DNA of 64,000 bases, from NCBI GenBank assembly GCA_038748365.1, contig JBCDIZ010000003.1, forward strand, positions 186,001 to 250,000, written 5' to 3'. Positions 8,915 to 18,679 of the stretch are shown in pieces. The first letter of the stretch is position 1, and each line of letters starts with the position of its first letter. A model generated the notes under the pieces. It was not told where the DNA came from. It worked only from the letters and a program-made list of their open reading frames with translations, and did no database searches. Made by a program: the position numbers and the translations under genes. The DNA comes from Alterisphingorhabdus sp038748365. GTDB taxonomy: Bacteria; Pseudomonadota; Alphaproteobacteria; Sphingomonadales; Sphingomonadaceae.

Positions 8915-9943
8915 ATGCGAATTGCGCTTGTCACCGATGCCTGGGCGCCACAGATGAATGGCGTGGTCCGGACATTGCAGGCAGTGATTGCACGGTTGCG
9001 TAAAGCAGGACACGAAATCTGCGTTGTCTCTCCAGACCAATATTTCTCCGTCCCTTGCCCAAGCTACCCCGAAATACGTCTGGCGCTGGCCAGCACCGCC
9101 TCGGTAAGCCGCAAGATCATCGATTTCGCGCCCGATGCCATCCATATCGCAACAGAAGGGCCGCTGGGTCTGGCGGCGCGGCGCTATTGTCTGCGCGCAG
9201 AGCTGCCCTTCACCACCGCCTATCACACGCAATTTCCCGATTATGTCGCCCGGCGCCTCCATGTTTCCGCAGACTATATCTGGCCCTATATTCGCTGGTT
9301 CCATAGCCCAGCCGAGCAGATCATGGTGGCAACCCCATCCATCCGGTCACAACTGGCCGAAAACGGTCTGGAGAGACTAACCCATTGGGGGCGCGGTGTT
9401 GATCTTGAGTGTTTCGGCCCTGATGTTCCGGCGGCGGAATTCTATGCCGACCTGCCACGACCGATTCAGCTTTATGTCGGCCGTGTTGCAGTGGAGAAAA
9501 ATATCGAGGCTTTCCTCGAAACCAATCATCCGGGGAGCAAGGTCGTGGTCGGCGCAGGCCCGGCGCTGGAAGCACTCAAGGCGGCCTATCCGTACGCCCA
9601 TTTTGTCGGCGCCAAGAGAGGCCGCGATCTCGCCAGCTATTATGCGGGAGCCGATGTCTTCGTCTTCCCCAGCCGCACCGATACATTCGGGCTGGTGATG
9701 ATCGAGGCTCTGGCCAGCGGCACCCCGGTTGCCGCCTATCCGGTGGCAGGCCCCCAGGACATTATCCGCGATGGCGTCGGCGTCCTGGATGAGGATCTGC
9801 AAAGCGCCATAGCGCAGGCTCTGTCCTGCGACCGCTGCGCCGCTGCACGCTATGGCCGCACCTTTAGCTGGGAAACCAGCGCAGAGCAGTTTTTGCAGTC
9901 TCTAACCCCGATACAGAGTCCATCAGCTGCTGAGGCTGCCTGA
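8915..9943 (+). CDS. Glycosyltransferase family 4 (GT-B fold)
   Basis: A 342-residue cytoplasmic glycosyltransferase. The N-terminal domain opens RIALVTDAWAPQMNGVV, typical of lipid mannosyl/glucosyltransferases. The donor-binding domain has LYVGRVAVEKNIEAF and the E-x7-E-like FPSRTDTFGLVMIEALASG. The ATG at the LPMRIAL-type start was chosen, with GGGAAGG about 15 bases before it; an in-frame longer version would overlap the previous gene. Its pairing with the LpxH-like phosphoesterase suggests a glycolipid pathway. The sugar and acceptor are unknown. Confidence 0.88.
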   Translation: MRIALVTDAWAPQMNGVVRTLQAVIARLRKAGHEICVVSPDQYFSVPCPSYPEIRLALASTASVSRKIIDFAPDAIHIATEGPLGLAARRYCLRAELPFTTAYHTQFPDYVARRLHVSADYIWPYIRWFHSPAEQIMVATPSIRSQLAENGLERLTHWGRGVDLECFGPDVPAAEFYADLPRPIQLYVGRVAVEKNIEAFLETNHPGSKVVVGAGPALEALKAAYPYAHFVGAKRGRDLASYYAGADVFVFPSRTDTFGLVMIEALASGTPVAAYPVAGPQDIIRDGVGVLDEDLQSAIAQALSCDRCAAARYGRTFSWETSAEQFLQSLTPIQSPSAAEAA

Positions 9944-10004
9944 ACTATCCAGCATAATCGCCCTTGTCGGCCCGGCTCTAATCGCCTATTATAGGGTTAT
10001 CAGA

Positions 10005-10032
10005 GGCCGCTCCTGCATGGGGCGGCCCTTAT
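10005..10032 (+). terminator. Rho-independent terminator after the glycosyltransferase gene
   Basis: GGCCGCTCC pairs with GGGGCGGCC (one G-T pair) around a 5-base loop and is followed by CTTATTGTTTTT. It separates the phosphoesterase/glycosyltransferase pair from the trcR gene. Confidence 0.65.
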
Positions 10033-10102
10033 TGTTTTTACTATCCGCCGCCAATCTGACGAAGTGAAAAACCGGAGATAGCGGCGCAGAGGAGCGTATA
10101 TC

Positions 10103-10807
10103 ATGGCACATCCCTTAATGCCACATGCCACCGCATCGTGGTTGGTCGACAATACCGGTCTGACCTTTGAGCAGATCGCCGAGTTTTGCGGTCTGCATAT
10201 CCTTGAGGTGCAGGCCATGGCTGATGATCTGGCGAGCACCAAATATACCGGGCGCGACCCGGTACAGGCGGGCGAGTTGACCATGGAGGAAATCGAAAAG
10301 GCGCAGGCTGATCCAGAATATAGCATGGTCATTACCAAAGGCCCGGAGCAGAAGCACCGCACCAAGGGTCCACGCTATACTCCGGTTTCCAAGCGACAGG
10401 ACAAGCCCGATGGCATTGCCTGGCTGCTGCGTAACCACCCGGAGATTTCCGATGCACAGGTCGGCAAGCTGATCGGCACGACGCGCAACACCATCAACGC
10501 TATCCGTGATCGCACCCACTGGAATATTGCCAATATTCAGCCGAAAGATCCGGTGACGCTGGGCTTGTGCAGCCAGCGCGAGCTGGACGCCATTGTTGCC
10601 AAGGCAGCCAAGAAGGCAGGCCTCAGCGAAGAAGCGCCCGAAGACAGCAAGCTCGGCGGTGACCGCGCTGCACTGATCGAGCAGCTTCAGGCCGAGCGTG
10701 AAGCCGACAAGCTGGCGGCGGAAAAGGCTGCACGTGAAGCAGAGGCCGAGGCTGCAGCACAGGAGATACTGGGCGGCGAAGCGCCTTCCGGCGACCCACT
10801 CGCCTGA
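10103..10807 (+). CDS. trcR: Cell cycle transcriptional regulator TrcR (DUF1013)
   Basis: A 234-residue DUF1013 protein, an alphaproteobacterial regulator studied in Caulobacter/Brucella-type cell-cycle networks. The conserved N-terminus ATASWLVDNTGLTFEQIA contains one HTH-like segment, and a second lies in DAQVGKLIGTTRNTINAIR. The C-terminal 50 residues are Ala/Glu/Lys-rich, probably coiled coil. The downstream MBL hydrolase gene follows at once. How far the model-organism function carries over is an inference. Confidence 0.88.
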   Translation: MAHPLMPHATASWLVDNTGLTFEQIAEFCGLHILEVQAMADDLASTKYTGRDPVQAGELTMEEIEKAQADPEYSMVITKGPEQKHRTKGPRYTPVSKRQDKPDGIAWLLRNHPEISDAQVGKLIGTTRNTINAIRDRTHWNIANIQPKDPVTLGLCSQRELDAIVAKAAKKAGLSEEAPEDSKLGGDRAALIEQLQAEREADKLAAEKAAREAEAEAAAQEILGGEAPSGDPLA

Positions 10808-10817
10808 GCCCGCGCAA

Positions 10818-11954
10818 TTGGCAGATAGCGCTCCCCGCTGGCCTATAACCGCCGAGGTTACCCCCTCGGTGCTGCAAGCGCTTGCCGATCACGGGCTGGA
10901 GCCAAATGAGCATAAGGGTCTGCATTATCCGCTAGGCGATCATGCGCCTGAATATGGCAGGCTATTCCCGCTGCTTCCCGATATCGGCTGGACAAGGCTG
11001 CCGGTTCCCGGCTCGCTCAACCACATCAATATCTGGCTGCTTGCCGATCGTGACGAAGAAGGCGATGGTATCGCGATTGTCGATACCGGGCTGCATATGC
11101 CCGCGTCACGCGAAGCATGGGAGACGTTGTTGGCGGGCGATCTTAAGGGCAAGCGCATTACCCGTGTCATCTGCACCCATTTCCACCCTGACCATGTCGG
11201 CTGCGCCGGATGGTTGTGTAAGACACAGGGCGTACGGCTGTGGATGAACCGTACCGAATGGCTGATGGCGCGGATGCTTACCGCCGATATCCGCGAAGGT
11301 CCGCCCGAAGAGGCCATAACCCAGATGCGCTTTGCCGGCTGGGATGAAGAGCGGTTGGAGAAGATGCGGCAACGTGGCTGGGGCAATTTTGCCAAAGCCG
11401 TATCGCCATTGCCTGTGACGCATGTCCGTCTCGAAGATGAGCAGGTGATCACGGTCGGTGGACGCAATTGGCGCATCCTTACCGGTGGTGGTCATACGCC
11501 CGAACATTGTTGTCTTGTCGATGAAGATAATGGCGTAGTCATTGCCGGCGACCAGATCTTGCCGCGCATCACCTCCAATGTCTCAATATCATTGAGCGAA
11601 CCCATGGCCGATCCGCTCGGCGAATGGCTGGAGAGCATAGCCAAGTTCCGCGCTCGGCTAAGCAAGGATATGCTGGTACTACCAGCCCATGGCTTCCCCT
11701 TTACCGGGGTTTTTGAACGGCTTGATGCGCTGGCGGGTGGCCATCACAACCAGCTTGAGGCGCTGGAGGCGGCAATCGCCAAAAAGCCGATGCGCGCTGT
11801 CGATACGTTCGGGCTGTTGTTCGCGCGCAAGATTGACAATAGCGTCTATGGTCTCGCTACTGGCGAAGCGATGGCGCATTTGCGACATCTCGAAGTGACT
11901 GGTCGCGCTTGCTGCGAAACCCGGGATGGCGTTGGCTGGTTCAGCGCCAGCTGA
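10818..11954 (+). CDS. MBL-fold metallo-hydrolase
   Basis: Metallo-beta-lactamase-fold hydrolase of about 378 residues. The metal-binding motif is THFHPDHVGCAG (H-x-H-x-D-H), with further ligands in GGHTPEHCCL and AGDQIL. The protein begins inside or just after trcR. No ATG lies between the trcR stop and the conserved region, so a TTG 10 bases after that stop is taken as start, with a GTG 51 bases later as the alternative. Such proteins act as thioesterases, glyoxalases or lactonases, and the substrate cannot be told. The tight spacing implies co-transcription with trcR. Confidence 0.82.
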   Translation: MADSAPRWPITAEVTPSVLQALADHGLEPNEHKGLHYPLGDHAPEYGRLFPLLPDIGWTRLPVPGSLNHINIWLLADRDEEGDGIAIVDTGLHMPASREAWETLLAGDLKGKRITRVICTHFHPDHVGCAGWLCKTQGVRLWMNRTEWLMARMLTADIREGPPEEAITQMRFAGWDEERLEKMRQRGWGNFAKAVSPLPVTHVRLEDEQVITVGGRNWRILTGGGHTPEHCCLVDEDNGVVIAGDQILPRITSNVSISLSEPMADPLGEWLESIAKFRARLSKDMLVLPAHGFPFTGVFERLDALAGGHHNQLEALEAAIAKKPMRAVDTFGLLFARKIDNSVYGLATGEAMAHLRHLEVTGRACCETRDGVGWFSAS

Positions 11955-12111
11955 GACTTTGCACAGCGTTACAGCCATATCGGTGTGACTTGCGATTTAT
12001 TGCAAGCTGCCATAGAGCGGCATTATAGTGATTGGGTCACGCTTTCCCCGCATTTTGCGCGTTGCCTTGCTATGCTGCTTATTGACCTGCCTTTGCGACG
12101 AAAGCCCAAAA

Positions 12112-13818
12112 ATGACCGATAGTGCGACGCTTGCCCCCGAACATGACGACGCCCCGCCAATCTGGACAACACATTATAACCACCCGACCCAATGGGACCA
12201 GTTCTTCGCGCCAATGAGCATGCCCGACATGTTCTTCCGCTCTGCCGGGCGCAAGGGCGAGGCACCGCTGATCGACTTTATGGGCCGCAAATACAGCTAT
12301 GCCGAAACTGCCTCAGGCGTTTGCCGCGTTGCCAAAGGATTACAGGATATGGGGCTGGGCAAGGGTGATCGTATCGGCCTGTTTCTGCCCAATGTGCCGC
12401 ACTATGTCGCCGCCTATTATGGCGCGATGGCGGCGGGCTGCACCGTGGTTAATTTCTCGCCGCTTTATACCGTGGATGAACTGACGCATCAGGTTGAGGA
12501 TAGCGGCACACAGGTTCTGTTCACGCTTTCCGCCTCCGCGTTGCTGCCGACAGCGCTGGAAGTGCTCGACAAATCCAGTCTCGAACGGTTAATTGTCGGT
12601 TCTGTCGCCGGGGCATTACCCAGCGGCAAATCGCTTTTCTATCGGCTGTTCAAGGGCAAAGAGACCGCCAAAAAGCCCGACGATGAGCGCATCACCAGCT
12701 TTTCTGCGCTGATCGACAATGATGGTGAATTCCACCGCACCGCCATCCGCCCCGATCAGGATATTGCGCTGCTGCAATATACAGGCGGCACCACCGGCAC
12801 GCCCAAAGGCGCAATGCTGACGCACCAGAACCTCACCGCCAATGCACGGCAGGTGAACCGCATTGACCCTGATCATGAACGCGAGGATCGGATATTGGGT
12901 GTACTGCCCTTCTTCCACGTCTTCGCCAATACCTGCGTACTCAACCGCACCGTGCTCAATGGCGGCGAGATGGTTATATTGCCGCGCTTTGATGCGGTGC
13001 AGGCGCTGAAAGCGATTGACCGCACCAAGGTCACCGCATTGCCTGGTGTGCCGACCATGTATCAGGCGCTGCTCGACAATCCGCGTATTGAGCAAACCAA
13101 TTTCTCACCACTGCGCGCCTGTATCTCCGGTGGCGCGCCGCTGCCTGCCGAAGTCAAAAAGAAGTTTGAGGCCAAGACCGGTGCCAAGGTGGTCGAAGGC
13201 TATGGCCTGACGGAGTCCAGCGGGGTGGTTTCGGCAAATCCTTATGAAGGCCTCAACAAGTCCGGCACCATCGGACAGCCTCTGCCGGGTACATTGGTGC
13301 GTCTTGTTGACAAGGAATATCCGAACAAGGAAGTCCCGAAAGGCGAGCCGGGCGAGATTATCTTCACCGGGCCGCAGGTGATGAAAGGCTATTGGAACCG
13401 TCCCGATGCCGATGAAGAGGTGTTTATCAACGGCTATCTGCGCACCGGCGATGTCGGCCAGATTGACGAGGATGGCTATATCCGTATCGTCGACCGCATC
13501 AAGGACATGATCGCCGTGGGTGGTTTCAAGGTGTTCCCGAGCGAGGTGGAGAAAGTGCTGTATCAGCACGATGCTGTAAAGGAAGCGCTGGTGATCGGTG
13601 TCGCCGATGAATATCGCGGGGAATCACCCAAGGCGTTTGTGACGCTGGAGGACGACTCCGATAGCGTTGATGGAGAGGCGCTGATGACTTGGCTCAACCC
13701 GCAACTGGGCAAGCATGAGCGGGTTGTCGACGTGGTGATCCGCGATGAACTGCCCAAAACGCTAATCGGCAAACTGGACCGTAAAGCCCTGCGCGCTGAA
13801 GAAGCGGATGCGGTGTGA
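12112..13818 (+). CDS. fadD: Long-chain fatty acid-CoA ligase (AMP-dependent)
   Basis: Activates fatty acids to acyl-CoA through an acyl-adenylate for beta-oxidation or lipid synthesis; 568 residues from MTDSATLAPE. The ANL motifs are complete: P-loop YTGGTTGTPKG, GYGLTESSG, YLRTGDVG, the hinge RIKDMIAVGGFKVFPSEVE, and the catalytic Lys in IGKLDRKAL. The start at the second methionine region removes a 28-residue Leu/Cys-rich extension unlike the family N-terminus. It faces the flavoenzyme gene convergently across a short hairpin. Confidence 0.92.
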   Translation: MTDSATLAPEHDDAPPIWTTHYNHPTQWDQFFAPMSMPDMFFRSAGRKGEAPLIDFMGRKYSYAETASGVCRVAKGLQDMGLGKGDRIGLFLPNVPHYVAAYYGAMAAGCTVVNFSPLYTVDELTHQVEDSGTQVLFTLSASALLPTALEVLDKSSLERLIVGSVAGALPSGKSLFYRLFKGKETAKKPDDERITSFSALIDNDGEFHRTAIRPDQDIALLQYTGGTTGTPKGAMLTHQNLTANARQVNRIDPDHEREDRILGVLPFFHVFANTCVLNRTVLNGGEMVILPRFDAVQALKAIDRTKVTALPGVPTMYQALLDNPRIEQTNFSPLRACISGGAPLPAEVKKKFEAKTGAKVVEGYGLTESSGVVSANPYEGLNKSGTIGQPLPGTLVRLVDKEYPNKEVPKGEPGEIIFTGPQVMKGYWNRPDADEEVFINGYLRTGDVGQIDEDGYIRIVDRIKDMIAVGGFKVFPSEVEKVLYQHDAVKEALVIGVADEYRGESPKAFVTLEDDSDSVDGEALMTWLNPQLGKHERVVDVVIRDELPKTLIGKLDRKALRAEEADAV

Positions 13819-13826
13819 AGTAACTC

Positions 13827-13846
13827 CCCTCCCTTTTATGGGAGGG
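13827..13846. terminator. Hairpin between convergent fadD and flavoenzyme genes
   Basis: CCCTCCC and GGGAGGG form a perfect 7-bp stem around TTTTAT in the 39-base gap between two converging genes. The T-run is poor on both sides, so it may be a weak bidirectional terminator or a remnant of the GC-rich intergenic repeat family. Confidence 0.5.
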
Positions 13847-13857
13847 AAGAATTATGT

Positions 13858-15159
13858 CTATCGCTTGATCCGATTTCTGGCAGCCATGAGCTGCTTGTTG
13901 CGGTTCTCAACCATACGGAATGCCTCAAACGGTGTCAGTGACCGGTCCATCTCGCCATTTTCTGCCAACGCATATAGCTGGCCATAAAACCAATATTGCA
14001 CAGCAAATGTATCGACCGTCTTGATCAACTGGACCGAGCGCAGCCAGCTCAGCCAGGATGGCAACAGCCGTAATTCATTTTCCGGTGATGGCAGATGATC
14101 AACTGTTCCTTCCAATAGCTGTTTAGGCGCATTGGGAATGACGCACATAGGGCGACCAAGGCCGATCAGATCAGCCGCGCCGCTGTCAAGCGCCTGCTCC
14201 ATCGCCGCGCGCGTACGAAAGCCGCCGGTGACCATGAGCGGCACCGATACCGATTTCTGCATTGCTTGGGCAAAATCGACGAAATAGGCCTCGCGACTGG
14301 CCGTAGACGGCGCAACATTCTGCGGCTCCTCAGCCTCCACGCCTTCGACGCCAAGCAGCTTGGGCTGCTCATAGGTGCCACCGGAAATCTCGATAAGGTC
14401 TACCCCGGCATCTCCCAGCCAGGCAGCGACCTGCAGACTATCCTCAAAGGCAAAACCACCACGCTGAAAATCAGCGCTGTTGAGCTTGACCGCAATCGGA
14501 AAGCTATCACCGACAACGCGACGCACCGCTGCAACTATATCGAGCAAAATACGCGCACGATTGGCGAGCGAGCCGCCATAATCATCGGTGCGGACATTGC
14601 TGCGCGGGCTGAGGAAAGAGGAGATGAGATAACCATGTGCCGCATGGATTTGCACCCCGGTAAAACCGGCGCGTTTGCATATCCGCGCCGCCGTGGCGAA
14701 ACGAGTGACGATATCGCCAATCTCTTCGATCGTGAGCGCCACCGGTGTACCGAATTGCCCACCGGGCAGGCCCAGCTTGACGGCTGAGGGAGCCTTGGGT
14801 TCGGGATTAACCAGCTTCATCGTCTGGCGTCCGCTATGGCTGAGCTGAGCCCAGAAATGATTGCCATTCGCGGTGGCCTGCGCCGCCCAGTCAGATAGCG
14901 CCGATAATGACTCATCCATGGCTTCATCAGCAATGATGACATTGCCCGGGCGTTCGAGATGATCGCCATCAACCATGATATTGCCGCTAAGCAGCAATCC
15001 GGCACCGCCGTCAGACCAGTGCCGGTAAAGCTTGCCCAGCGCTTCTGTTGGACAACCATCAGGCCTTGCCAAACCCTCAGTCATCGCAGCTTTTGCGATC
15101 CGGTTCGGAATCGAAACGCCATTGGGAAGTGTTAGCTGGCTAGCCAGACTCACCGCCAT
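13858..15159 (-). CDS. NADH:flavin oxidoreductase, Old Yellow Enzyme family
   Basis: FMN-dependent TIM-barrel ene-reductase of 433 residues. Visible are the N-terminal FMN-contacting LPNGVSIPNRIAKAAMTE, the active-site HAAHGYLISSFLSP with R-S-N, the phosphate-binding VTGGFRTR and LIGLGRPM. It is a single barrel without the C-terminal FAD/NAD domain or Fe-S cysteines of 2,4-dienoyl-CoA reductase. The physiological substrate is unknown; enones, nitro-compounds and similar electrophiles are typical. Confidence 0.88.
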   Translation of the reverse strand: MAVSLASQLTLPNGVSIPNRIAKAAMTEGLARPDGCPTEALGKLYRHWSDGGAGLLLSGNIMVDGDHLERPGNVIIADEAMDESLSALSDWAAQATANGNHFWAQLSHSGRQTMKLVNPEPKAPSAVKLGLPGGQFGTPVALTIEEIGDIVTRFATAARICKRAGFTGVQIHAAHGYLISSFLSPRSNVRTDDYGGSLANRARILLDIVAAVRRVVGDSFPIAVKLNSADFQRGGFAFEDSLQVAAWLGDAGVDLIEISGGTYEQPKLLGVEGVEAEEPQNVAPSTASREAYFVDFAQAMQKSVSVPLMVTGGFRTRAAMEQALDSGAADLIGLGRPMCVIPNAPKQLLEGTVDHLPSPENELRLLPSWLSWLRSVQLIKTVDTFAVQYWFYGQLYALAENGEMDRSLTPFEAFRMVENRNKQLMAARNRIKR

Positions 15160-15436
15160 ATTGATTACCCCTATGTTGTGCGACCTTTATAAAATACGGA
15201 AAATGCAGGGCACAAAGTTACACCGATATAGCACAGTATAATATGTGCCGGACATTATAGAATATTTTCTGCCCTTTCCGTTAACATATAGTACATTCTG
15301 CCTCGGCAATTACAAATTATCTATGAACTTTCTTGCCTTGGTTACGGATTTATGAAACTCTCCTACCTGCTCATAAAAAGAAGACACGTAGTTCGCACAG
15401 GTCGCCAGCACGTGTCGCACGGGGGGAGAGGAAAAT

Positions 15437-15841
15437 ATGGCAAAAGGCATAACCAGCGAAAGCCATTTCGATAGCGCACAATCCGGCACTGAGAATAGTG
15501 TCATTACCCAAAGCTGGGCGCATCGTATGAGTAATCACATCGCCTATGCTCTTTTGGTATATACCGGTCTGCAAATCTTTGTCGTGATGGCTGAAATGAA
15601 GGGCGACTCGCATTCCATGCTGCCCTATCTCGGCCTGGTTATTCTGATCGCTCTGGTCATTCCCGCCTGTCGCCGTTTTGAAAAACGCTGGGAACGGGTT
15701 GATGAACAGGCTGACACCCTCAGCCCCGGTGATATTAGCAGTCTCTTTCGCCGCGACTGCGCTGCCCTTTGGCTTTCAGCAATTGGGCTGCCGCTGGCGA
15801 TTGCTGGTCTCTGGCATCTTGGCTCCATCGCTTTGGGCTGA
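15437..15841 (+). CDS. Uncharacterised inner-membrane protein with three predicted helices
   Basis: A 134-residue protein of unknown function. A hydrophilic N-terminus (about 35 residues) is followed by hydrophobic segments near residues 36-52, 63-80 and 112-132, with a charged loop (ACRRFEKRWERVDEQ) between the last two. GGGGGGAGAGGA is a strong ribosome site before the ATG. A GACACGT/ACGTGTC inverted repeat about 30 bases upstream may be regulatory. I do not recognise a named family. Confidence 0.72.
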   Translation: MAKGITSESHFDSAQSGTENSVITQSWAHRMSNHIAYALLVYTGLQIFVVMAEMKGDSHSMLPYLGLVILIALVIPACRRFEKRWERVDEQADTLSPGDISSLFRRDCAALWLSAIGLPLAIAGLWHLGSIALG

Positions 15842-15901
15842 AACACCCCCTAATAGAGTTCATCATTTGACCTGATCTGTGCCCTTGCTTATGGCGCAGC
15901 C

Positions 15902-17257
15902 ATGCTCAATGAAGATCAGGCCCGCAAAGCCGCAGAACAATGTGTCGAACAGGCACTGAAACAAGGCGCTACCGCTGCTGACGCTGCCTGTGTTGCCGAA
16001 AACTCCACCGATGTGCAGGTGCGCTTGGGCGAATTGGAGGATGTCCAGCGCAGCGAGAGTGCAGAACTCGGCCTGCGCGTTTTTTGCGGCCAGCAGATCG
16101 CCAGTGTTTCGACTACAAGCTTTGATGATGAATCACTGCAGGAGCTTGCTGAGCGTGCCGTCGCCATGGCCGAGGCCGCGCCGGAAGATCCCTATGCCCG
16201 CCTGGCCCCGAAAGAGCGGCTCTATCAGCCTGACACGGACAGCCTTGCTCTCGATATCTGTGACGATGCGGCACAATGGGATGCGATATCGCTAAGGGCG
16301 ATGGCCGAGGCTGCTGAAGATGCCGCACGCAGCATTGATGGCGTCACCAACTCCGAAGGTGGATCGGTACAGGCTGGTGGAGGGCTGATGGCGCTGGCCA
16401 CCAGTGACGGATTTTCCGGTGGCTATCGCTCCACCATATTCGCCATGTCCGCCAGTGTTCTCGCCGGAACCGGCAGCGATATGCAGCGCGACTATGCCTA
16501 TCATATGGCGCACCATCTGGACGATCTGGAAGACGCCGCGACCATTGGTCAGCGCGCCGGCAAGCGCGCGGTTGAACGCATGAACCCTGTAACTCTGCCC
16601 AGCGGTCCGCGCCCGATCATCTTTGATCCACGTGTCGGAGGCAGCATGATCAGTCATCTGATTAGCGCCATTACTGGCAGCGCCGTCGCGCGCAAAGCCA
16701 GCTTTCTGGCAGAAGATCGCGGCAAACAGATCTTCCCTGAGGCGATTTCCATTATCGAGGACCCGTATCGCAGCCGTGGCCTGCGCTCGCGGCTTTATGA
16801 TGGCGAAGGCGTCACCGCCAAGCCGCACCGGCTGATCGACAAGGGCGTACTCGACAACTGGCTGCTCAACTGCTCCGCTGCAGCACAACTTGATATGGAA
16901 ACCACCGGTCATGCCAGTCGCGGCAGTGGCGGCAGCCCCGGCATAAGCGTCAGCAATGTGCATATGGAACCAGGCACAGACAGCCCGGAAGCCTTGATGA
17001 GTGATATCACCAACGGCTTCTACGTCACCGAACTGATCGGCATGGGCGTCAACGGCGTGACCGGCGATTATAGCCGTGGCGCTGGCGGTTTCGCCATCCG
17101 CAATGGCACGCTTGCCGAGCCGGTGAGCGAAGTGACCATAGCGGGCAACTTGCGCGATATGTTTGCTGCCATGGTCGCCGCTGATGACCTGGAAATGCGC
17201 CGCGCTATAAATGTACCAACGCTCAGGATTGATGGAATGACCGTTGCCGGGCATTGA
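15902..17257 (+). CDS. pmbA: TldD/PmbA family metallopeptidase homologue, PmbA-type
   Basis: A 451-residue member of the TldD/PmbA (modulator of gyrase) family. With TldD the enzyme degrades unfolded peptides and trims ribosomally made peptides. It has the PmbA form: an N-terminal domain with VRLGELEDVQRSESAELGLRVF and a C-terminal domain with GMGVNGVTGDYSRGAGGF, but not the TldD zinc HExxxH, as expected for the non-catalytic partner. tldD is not in the window. The 3' end overlaps the next gene by 14 bases. Confidence 0.9.
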   Translation: MLNEDQARKAAEQCVEQALKQGATAADAACVAENSTDVQVRLGELEDVQRSESAELGLRVFCGQQIASVSTTSFDDESLQELAERAVAMAEAAPEDPYARLAPKERLYQPDTDSLALDICDDAAQWDAISLRAMAEAAEDAARSIDGVTNSEGGSVQAGGGLMALATSDGFSGGYRSTIFAMSASVLAGTGSDMQRDYAYHMAHHLDDLEDAATIGQRAGKRAVERMNPVTLPSGPRPIIFDPRVGGSMISHLISAITGSAVARKASFLAEDRGKQIFPEAISIIEDPYRSRGLRSRLYDGEGVTAKPHRLIDKGVLDNWLLNCSAAAQLDMETTGHASRGSGGSPGISVSNVHMEPGTDSPEALMSDITNGFYVTELIGMGVNGVTGDYSRGAGGFAIRNGTLAEPVSEVTIAGNLRDMFAAMVAADDLEMRRAINVPTLRIDGMTVAGH

Positions 17258-18095
17258 TCGGACCGCTCTTACAGCGATTGTTGAAGAGGCTGGCGACATT
17301 GCCCTTAAGGGTTTTCGCGAGGGCGAAGAGGTCGAGCGCTGGCATAAGGCGCCTGACCAGCCATTAACGGCAAGCGATATTGCGGTGGACAATTTCCTGC
17401 GCACTGCACTGCGTGATCTCGATCCGAAAATGGGCTGGCTTTCCGAAGAGAGCCAAGCTGTGCCGGAAACAGCAAAGAGCGCGGGCACATGGATTGTCGA
17501 CCCGATTGATGGAACACGCGATTTTATGCGTGGCCGCTCGGGATGGGCCTTATCGGTTGCTTATTGTGTCGGTGGTCAGCCGCAATTGGCGGCGCTATAT
17601 GCTCCAGCTCGGCAGGAAATGTGGTTCGCCGAGGCAGGTAACGGCGCGATGTTGAATGGCACATCGATAAGCGCCAGCCGCCACACCGAATTGCAAGGCG
17701 CACGCGTGCCAACGACACAGCTATCCAACATCGATCAGCAACTCGCCATGGTAGAAAAGCCAAACAGCATCGCGCTGCGCATGGCGATGGTCGCCAATGA
17801 TCAGGCTGATCTGGTGGCCACTTTGCGCTGGGGACATGCCTGGGATGTCGCGGCGGCTCTGTTGATTGCACGCGAGGCCGGAGCATTGTGCACCGATGCA
17901 CTGGGCCAGAATATGGACTTTAGTGACAGCGATGCACCGATTTTCGGAATATTATGCAGCGCGCGAAATATTCATGGGGCGGCGCTCAAGCATCTGGAAT
18001 CTCGCGCCCGAAATGTTCTGGAACAGCAACCAATAGGCCGCTCGGCAGCATCTTTGCAGCGCCATCAAGCCGATACGAATAAATCAAAAATTTAG
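17244..18095 (+). CDS. Inositol monophosphatase family protein (CysQ/HisN-like)
   Basis: Mg-dependent, Li-sensitive-type phosphatase of 283 residues. Metal-site motifs are LSEES (first Glu), WIVDPIDGTRDF (second site) and WDVAAALLIAREAG. Substrates in this family include inositol phosphates, PAP (CysQ) and histidinol phosphate. The sequence around the second motif resembles 3'(2'),5'-bisphosphate nucleotidases, but that is a guess. The best start is a TTG inside the end of pmbA, giving a 14-base overlap and probable translational coupling. The last 25 residues are unlike the family. Confidence 0.85.
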   Translation: MPGIDRTALTAIVEEAGDIALKGFREGEEVERWHKAPDQPLTASDIAVDNFLRTALRDLDPKMGWLSEESQAVPETAKSAGTWIVDPIDGTRDFMRGRSGWALSVAYCVGGQPQLAALYAPARQEMWFAEAGNGAMLNGTSISASRHTELQGARVPTTQLSNIDQQLAMVEKPNSIALRMAMVANDQADLVATLRWGHAWDVAAALLIAREAGALCTDALGQNMDFSDSDAPIFGILCSARNIHGAALKHLESRARNVLEQQPIGRSAASLQRHQADTNKSKI

Positions 18096-18108
18096 ATAAT
18101 TTGCCAGA

Positions 18109-18612
18109 TCAGCGCGCAGCAAGGGTGTGAATACTTTCCCGTGGCTCATGGGAATGTGCTTCATTTTCATCGATCCACAGAAGGTCTTCCGGGCCAAGCT
18201 GTCGGCCGTCATGCGCATGAATAGCGACTTCGGCTATCGGCTTACGATCGCGCTCATCACAAAGCACCGGATTCGATGGAACGCCGGTACTCCAGCGTTC
18301 GCCCCATTGGCGCAGCGCAATCATCACCGGCAGCAACGCCATGCCCTTTTCGGTCAGGCGATATTCGATTTTGCGACGGTCATCGGCACAGGGTGCGCGT
18401 TTCAATATCCCGGCCTGCACCAATTTGGTCAGGCGGTTCGAAAGAATGTTGCGGGCGATGCCGAGCTCTTCGAGAAACTCCTCAAAATGGTGGAGGCCAT
18501 TGAAAGAGGCGCGCAAGATCATAAATGACCAGCGTTCGCCCATGGCTTCCAAAGCCGCAGGGAGACCGCAATTGCCGGCCAATTCAGATAAGGGTTCGTG
18601 AAGCTTGCCCAT
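18109..18612 (-). CDS. HxlR-family winged-helix transcriptional regulator
   Basis: A 167-residue HxlR/MarR-like DNA-binding protein. The conserved core runs from CGLPAALEAMGERWSFMIL through the recognition helix GIARNILSNRLTKLVQAGIL to the wing RRKIEYRLTEKGMAL. About 50 extra C-terminal residues form an uncharacterised tail. The conserved cysteine near residue 15, redox-sensing in some HypR/YodB-type members, is present. It is divergent from the CC_3452-type gene; palindromes between the two genes are the likely operator. Confidence 0.87.
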   Translation of the reverse strand: MGKLHEPLSELAGNCGLPAALEAMGERWSFMILRASFNGLHHFEEFLEELGIARNILSNRLTKLVQAGILKRAPCADDRRKIEYRLTEKGMALLPVMIALRQWGERWSTGVPSNPVLCDERDRKPIAEVAIHAHDGRQLGPEDLLWIDENEAHSHEPRESIHTLAAR

Positions 18613-18679
18613 CAGGTCTCCTAGCGTAGCGTAAAATCGTCTTTAGCCAAAATATTTTTTCAGCAATGTTTAAGTTTCT

